Below are positions 6,118-9,395 of a DNA stretch of 9,395 nucleotides, in pieces; the stretch's first letter is position 1, and each line of letters begins with the position of its first letter. The notes beneath the pieces are model-generated. The model was not told the origin of the DNA. It did no database searches and saw nothing but the letters and a program-made list of their open reading frames with translations. The DNA is from Pseudomonadota bacterium (GTDB lineage Bacteria > Pseudomonadota > Gammaproteobacteria > Burkholderiales > Burkholderiaceae_C), in contig JAEZLX010000019.1 of assembly GCA_023415035.1 (NCBI GenBank), positions 1-9,395 of the forward strand. The letters run 5' to 3'. A program made the position numbers and the translations under genes.

Positions 6118-6770
6118 ACCCCAAGCTCATCCCGCACCGCCTGGCCCTGGTTTCGCTGTCTCTGGTGGCGTCGGCCACCCTGTTGTCGGCGTGCGCGCCG
6201 CTGGTGATGGGCGGCGCTGCCGCGACCACCGTGATGGTGGCCACCGACCGGCGCAGCTCGGGCGCCCAGCTGGATGACCAGAACATCGAGCTGCGGGCGG
6301 CCAGCAACATCCGCGAGACCGTGGGCACGCGTGTGCGGGTCAACGTCACCAGCTTCAACCGCCGGGCGCTGATCACCGGAGAGGCGGCGAACGAGCGCGA
6401 CAAGGCCCTGGTGGGCGAAGCGGTCCGCCAGACGCCCAATGTGCAGGAGGTGTACAACGAGGTTGGCATTGCCAACAGCCCGTCGTTCAAGGAGCGCACC
6501 GAGGACAGCCTGCTCACGGGCAAGGTCAAGGCCGGCCTGGTGGCGGGCAAGGAAGTGCCGTCCAACTCCATCAAGGTCGTGACCGAGCGCGGAACGGTCT
6601 ACCTGATGGGCCTGGTGTCGAAGGCCGAGGCCGAGCGCGCCACCAACATCGCGCGCACCACGACGGGTGTGCAGCGTGTCGTGCGCCTGTTCGAGGTCCT
6701 GCCGGACGACGAAGTGGCCCGCCTGAAGGCGCTGACCACCGCGGCCCCGGCCGAGGAGCCGGCCAGGTAA
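6114..6770 (+). CDS. dolP: Outer-membrane BON-domain lipoprotein DolP (YraP)
   Basis: DolP is a dual-BON-domain lipoprotein on the inner face of the outer membrane; in E. coli it binds anionic phospholipids and supports envelope integrity and BAM function. The 218-residue protein opens with a lipoprotein signal peptide (residues 1-26) ending in the lipobox LSAC with C27 as the lipidation site; residue 28 is alanine, not aspartate, consistent with export to the outer membrane. BON domain 1 spans about 53-121 with its conserved glycine in ALITGEA (85-91). BON domain 2 spans about 129-197 with VYLMGLV (162-168). A short Ala/Glu/Pro tail ends the protein. The ATG at 6114 overlaps the diaA stop by 4 bp and is preceded by GGAG. 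The frame continues far upstream, but that part is diaA out of frame. It is the last gene of the yraN-diaA-dolP unit. Confidence 0.93.
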   Translation: MNPKLIPHRLALVSLSLVASATLLSACAPLVMGGAAATTVMVATDRRSSGAQLDDQNIELRAASNIRETVGTRVRVNVTSFNRRALITGEAANERDKALVGEAVRQTPNVQEVYNEVGIANSPSFKERTEDSLLTGKVKAGLVAGKEVPSNSIKVVTERGTVYLMGLVSKAEAERATNIARTTTGVQRVVRLFEVLPDDEVARLKALTTAAPAEEPAR

Positions 6771-6771
6771 G

Positions 6772-6807
6772 GTAAGGCCTTACTTCAGCCTCTTGATGAG
6801 GCTGGAG
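6772..6807. terminator. Palindrome plus hairpin at the dolP/dehydrogenase convergence
   Basis: The 9-bp gap between the two convergent stop codons lies in a perfect 12-bp palindrome, GTAAGGCCTTAC (6772-6783), which also contains the minus-strand TAA. Next to it, CAGCCTC (6786-6792) and GAGGCTG (6798-6804) form a perfect 7-bp stem with a TTGAT loop, extendable to 10 bp with one G-T wobble (6783-6807). No T-run follows on either strand, so any termination would be atypical. The second hairpin is within the last codons of the dehydrogenase gene. Confidence 0.35.
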
Positions 6808-7667
6808 GTGTCGTAGCGGTTGCCGCCCATGGCCTGCACGTCGGCGTAGAACTGGTCCACCAGCGCCGTCACGGGCAGGCGGGCGCCGTTGCGCTTGGCC
6901 TCTTCCAGCACCAGGCCGAGGTCCTTGCGCATCCAGTCGACGGCAAAGCCGAAGTCGAACTTGTCGGCGATCATGGTCTTGCCCCGGTTGTCCATTTGCC
7001 AGCTCTGGGCGGCGCCCTTGCCGATCACGTCCAGCACCTGCTCCATGTCCAGCCCGGCCTTGAGACCGAAGGCGATGCCCTCGGACAGGCCCTGCACCAG
7101 GCCCGCGATGCAGATCTGGTTGACCATCTTGGTCAGCTGACCCGCGCCGCTGGGGCCCATGAGCGTGAAGGCCCGGGAAAAGGCCATGGCCACCGGCCTG
7201 ACCTTGTCGAAGACGTCGGCGTCGCCACCGCACATGACCGTGAGCGCGCCGTTCTGGGCGCCGGCCTGGCCGCCGGAGACCGGCGCGTCCAGGAAGGACA
7301 GCCCGAGGTTTTTCGCGGCGCCGTACAGCTCTCGTGCGACATTGGCCGAGGCGGTGGTGTGGTCCACGAAGATGGCGCCGGGCTGCATGCCGGCAAAGGC
7401 ACCGTCCGCCCCGAGGGTGACCGAGCGCAGATCGTCGTCATTGCCGACACAGGCGAACACGATGTCTGCGCCCATCGCCGCCTCGCGCGGCGTGGCCCTG
7501 GCCGTGCCGCCGAACTCGGCGACCCAGGCCTGCGCTTTCGCGGGGGTGCGGTTGTAGACCACGACGGTGTGCCCGGCCCTGGCCAGGTGGCCGGCCATGG
7601 GGTAGCCCATCACGCCCAGTCCGAGGAAGGCGACGCGGCAGGGGGTGGCAGCGGTGGTGTCGTTCAT
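6780..7667 (-). CDS. NAD(P)-dependent beta-hydroxyacid dehydrogenase (3-hydroxyisobutyrate dehydrogenase / tartronate semialdehyde reductase family)
   Basis: The 295-residue protein is a complete member of the beta-hydroxyacid dehydrogenase family, cytosolic enzymes that oxidise or reduce short 3-hydroxy acids with NAD or NADP. It has the dinucleotide-binding GLGVMG (16-21) in a Rossmann fold, the substrate-binding loop DAPVSGGQAGA (127-137), and GAGQLTKMVNQ (174-184) with the catalytic lysine K180 and N183, followed by the all-alpha domain with KDLGLVLEEA (248-257). After beta strand 2 comes YNRTPAK; an arginine right after the strand often indicates NADPH preference, which is inference. The exact substrate (3-hydroxyisobutyrate, tartronate semialdehyde, succinic semialdehyde or other) cannot be read from the sequence. 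It starts 9 bp after pilU, with a GAGAG ribosome binding site overlapping the pilU stop, so it is co-transcribed with pilTU. No link to pilus function is known. Confidence 0.88.
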   Translation of the reverse strand: MNDTTAATPCRVAFLGLGVMGYPMAGHLARAGHTVVVYNRTPAKAQAWVAEFGGTARATPREAAMGADIVFACVGNDDDLRSVTLGADGAFAGMQPGAIFVDHTTASANVARELYGAAKNLGLSFLDAPVSGGQAGAQNGALTVMCGGDADVFDKVRPVAMAFSRAFTLMGPSGAGQLTKMVNQICIAGLVQGLSEGIAFGLKAGLDMEQVLDVIGKGAAQSWQMDNRGKTMIADKFDFGFAVDWMRKDLGLVLEEAKRNGARLPVTALVDQFYADVQAMGGNRYDTSSLIKRLK

Positions 7668-7676
7668 GGTGCTCTC

Positions 7677-8813
7677 TCAGATGATGGTGAGGTGCTCGGT
7701 GCCCGTGGCCAGATCCGTCGTCTTGGCGCGTTGGCTGTTGAGTTTGATCTGCAGGCGTAGGTCGTTGATCGAGTCGGCATTGCGCAGCGCGTCCTCATAG
7801 CTGATGAGGTTCGCCTCGAAGGCGTTGAACAGCGCCTGGTCGAAGGTCTGCATGCCGATGTTGGTGCTCTTCTTCATGATCTCCTTGATCTCGGCGACCT
7901 CGCCCTTGAAGATCAGGTCCGAGATCAGCGGCGAATTGAGCATGATCTCCACCGCCGCGTAGCGACCCTTGTTGTCTTGGCGCGGCACCAGACGCTGCGA
8001 GACCATGGCGCGCAGGTTCAGCGACAGGTCCATCAGCAGCTGGGCGCGCCGGTCCTCCGGGAAGAAGTTGATGATCCGGTCCAGCGCCTGGTTGGCGCTG
8101 TTGGCGTGCAACGTGGCCAGGCACAGGTGGCCGGTTTCGGCAAACTGGATCGCGTGCTCCATGGTCTCGCGGTCACGGATCTCGCCCATCAGGATGACGT
8201 CCGGCGCCTGGCGCAGCGTGTTCTTGAGCGCCGCCTCCCAGCTGTCGGTGTCCAGGCCGACCTCGCGCTGGGTGACGACGCAGTTCTTGTGCGGATGCAC
8301 GAACTCGATCGGGTCCTCGATGGTGATGATGTGGCCCTGGGTGTTCTCGTTGCGCCAGTCGACCATCGCGGCCAGCGTGGTGGACTTGCCCGAACCGGTG
8401 GAGCCCACGATGATGCACAGGCCCCGCTTGGACATGGCCACGTCCTTGAGCACCTGCGGCAGGCCGAGCTGGTCGATGGTCGGCAGCGTGGCCGGGATCG
8501 TGCGCAGCACCATGCCGATCTTGCCCTGCTGCACGAACGCGCTGACGCGGAAGCGCCCGATGGCCGGCGGTGAAATGGCGAAGTTGCACTCCTTGGAGCG
8601 CTCGAACTCGGCCGCCTGCTTGTCGTTCATGATGGCGCGGGCCAGCGCCAGCGTGTGCGTGCTGTTGAGCGGCTGGGGCGAGACCTTGACCACCTTGCCG
8701 TCCACCTTGATGGCGGGGGGGAAGTCGGCGGTGAGGAACAGGTCACTGCCGTTGCGGCTCAGCATCAGCCTGAGCAGGTCGTTGATGAATTTTGATGCCT
8801 GATCGCGTTCCAT
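7677..8813 (-). CDS. pilU: Type IV pilus retraction ATPase PilU
   Basis: PilU is a hexameric GspE/PilT-type ATPase at the cytoplasmic base of the type IV pilus; it works with PilT in pilus depolymerisation, which drives twitching motility and DNA uptake. The 378-residue length fits PilU better than PilT (about 345). Domains in order: an N-terminal PAS-like domain to about residue 100, then the RecA-like core with Walker A GSTGSGKST (137-145), Asp box EDPIE (166-170), Walker B VILMGEIRD (206-214) and His box HLCLATLHA (229-237). PilT's C-terminal AIRNLIRE is replaced by LISDLIFKGE (296-305), and an extra polar tail follows, both typical of PilU. The ATG is preceded by AGGAG 9 nt upstream. It lies 95 bp after the pilT stop and 9 bp before the dehydrogenase gene, on the same strand. 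Confidence 0.95.
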   Translation of the reverse strand: MERDQASKFINDLLRLMLSRNGSDLFLTADFPPAIKVDGKVVKVSPQPLNSTHTLALARAIMNDKQAAEFERSKECNFAISPPAIGRFRVSAFVQQGKIGMVLRTIPATLPTIDQLGLPQVLKDVAMSKRGLCIIVGSTGSGKSTTLAAMVDWRNENTQGHIITIEDPIEFVHPHKNCVVTQREVGLDTDSWEAALKNTLRQAPDVILMGEIRDRETMEHAIQFAETGHLCLATLHANSANQALDRIINFFPEDRRAQLLMDLSLNLRAMVSQRLVPRQDNKGRYAAVEIMLNSPLISDLIFKGEVAEIKEIMKKSTNIGMQTFDQALFNAFEANLISYEDALRNADSINDLRLQIKLNSQRAKTTDLATGTEHLTII

Positions 8814-8908
8814 GAAGGTTCACTCCTGCAAGAGATGCCCGGCCGGGTGGGCGGCAGACCGGCCAGCGGTGCTGCGGCCCGTGACGCGGCAGGGCGCGGG
8901 TGCCGGGG
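8814..8908 (-). other. pilT-pilU spacer with pilU ribosome binding site
   Basis: The 95-bp spacer is very GC-rich. It contains the pilU Shine-Dalgarno (AGGAG on the minus strand, plus-strand 8823-8827) and the inverted self-complementary pair GGCCGG / CCGGCC near 8840-8863, which could form a short stem. I see no promoter-like hexamers, so pilU is probably transcribed from upstream of pilT. Confidence 0.4.
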
Positions 8909-9395
8909 TCATCCGGGGAAGTTCTCGGGGAACTTGGCCTTGCTTCGGGCCTCGGCGGGGCTGATGACGTTGCGGCGCACGAGGTCGGTCAGGTTCTGGT
9001 CCAGGGTCTGCATGCCCATCGCGTTGCCGGTCTGGATGGCCGAGTACATCTGCGCCACCTTGGCTTCGCGGATCAGGTTGCGGATGGCGCTCGTGCCCAG
9101 CATGATCTCGTGCGCGGCGACACGGCCCGAGCCGTCCTTGAGCTTGCACAGCGTCTGCGAGATCACCGCCACCAGCGACTCGGAGAGCATAGCGCGCACC
9201 ATGTCCTTTTCCTCGGCCGGGAACACGTCGATGATCCGGTCGATGGTCTTGGCGGCGCTGGAGGTGTGCAGCGTGCCGAAAACCAGGTGGCCGGTTTCGG
9301 CAGCCGTCATGGCCAGGCGGATGGTCTCGAGGTCGCGCATTTCACCCACCAGGATGGCGTCCGGGTCCTCCGCCCCCGCCCCGGCCCGCCCGGGT
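8909..9395 (-). CDS. pilT: Type IV pilus retraction ATPase PilT, C-terminal part (5' end outside window)
   Basis: PilT is the main retraction motor of type IV pili. About 161 residues are present of roughly 345; the N-terminal domain and Walker A lie beyond the window. Visible are Walker B ILVGEMRD, the His box HLVFGTLHTSSA, and the PilT hallmark AIRNLIRE (about plus-strand 9066-9089), which is required for retraction and is absent from the neighbouring PilU. The stop is TGA at 8909-8911 after a KFPENFPG ending. The GTG at 9349 is an internal valine of Walker B and not a start. Upstream of it the frame reads PGRAGAGAEDPDA, where PilT proteins normally read LREDPDV or very similar. The last 25 or so bases are therefore suspect as sequence rather than as biology. 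It heads the visible pilT-pilU-dehydrogenase unit. Confidence 0.92.
   Translation of the reverse strand, partial: PGRAGAGAEDPDAILVGEMRDLETIRLAMTAAETGHLVFGTLHTSSAAKTIDRIIDVFPAEEKDMVRAMLSESLVAVISQTLCKLKDGSGRVAAHEIMLGTSAIRNLIREAKVAQMYSAIQTGNAMGMQTLDQNLTDLVRRNVISPAEARSKAKFPENFPG

Noticed and set aside
1..9395. CRISPR, tRNA, rRNA, insertion sequence, prophage or defence system
   Set aside because: No regular spaced repeats, no tRNA-like cloverleaf, no transposase or integrase motifs, and every stretch is accounted for by core genes or short spacers.

Overview
The window looks like ordinary core chromosome from a GC-rich betaproteobacterium, most likely of the Comamonadaceae/Burkholderiales type. 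The basis is the very high GC at third codon positions, tightly packed short operons, the rsmI | yraN-diaA-dolP neighbourhood, and a pilT-pilU pair followed by a beta-hydroxyacid dehydrogenase gene. I see no rRNA, tRNA, CRISPR array, insertion sequence, prophage gene or other sign of transfer. Both ends cut through genes.

Layout, left to right. (1) 1-1848, plus strand: the C-terminal part of the DinG helicase, then a four-helix CopD-like membrane protein. (2) 1849-3569, minus strand: a DUF502 membrane protein (3569 to 2925) followed by a YdjM/DUF457-type membrane protein (2880 to 1849). The YdjM-type gene meets the CopD-like gene tail to tail with no spacer. (3) 3570-3743: the longest gene-free stretch, a divergent promoter region. 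(4) 3744-4082, plus strand: a small unnamed membrane protein. (5) 4109-5038, minus strand: rsmI, the 16S rRNA C1402 2'-O-methyltransferase. (6) 5038-6770, plus strand: yraN, diaA and dolP, head to head with rsmI. (7) 6780-9395, minus strand: pilT (cut by the window end), pilU and an NAD(P)-dependent beta-hydroxyacid dehydrogenase, in that order of transcription.

How the genes fit together. The rsmI/yraN/diaA/dolP block covers ribosome maturation, a putative nuclease, control of DnaA-dependent initiation and outer-membrane maintenance. It resembles the E. coli yraL-yraM(lpoA)-yraN-diaA-dolP locus but has no lpoA. pilT and pilU encode the two type IV pilus retraction ATPases. dinG and ydjM are SOS-regulated in E. 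coli, but there is no convincing LexA box here.

I found no new biological system. The points most worth checking are small: a possible leaderless diaA start, the rsmI/yraN start overlap with a TTG codon, a DUF502-ydjM promoter overlapped by a weak CTG-N10-CAG motif, a hairpin at the dolP/dehydrogenase boundary, and terminal sequence that departs from the expected PilT protein.
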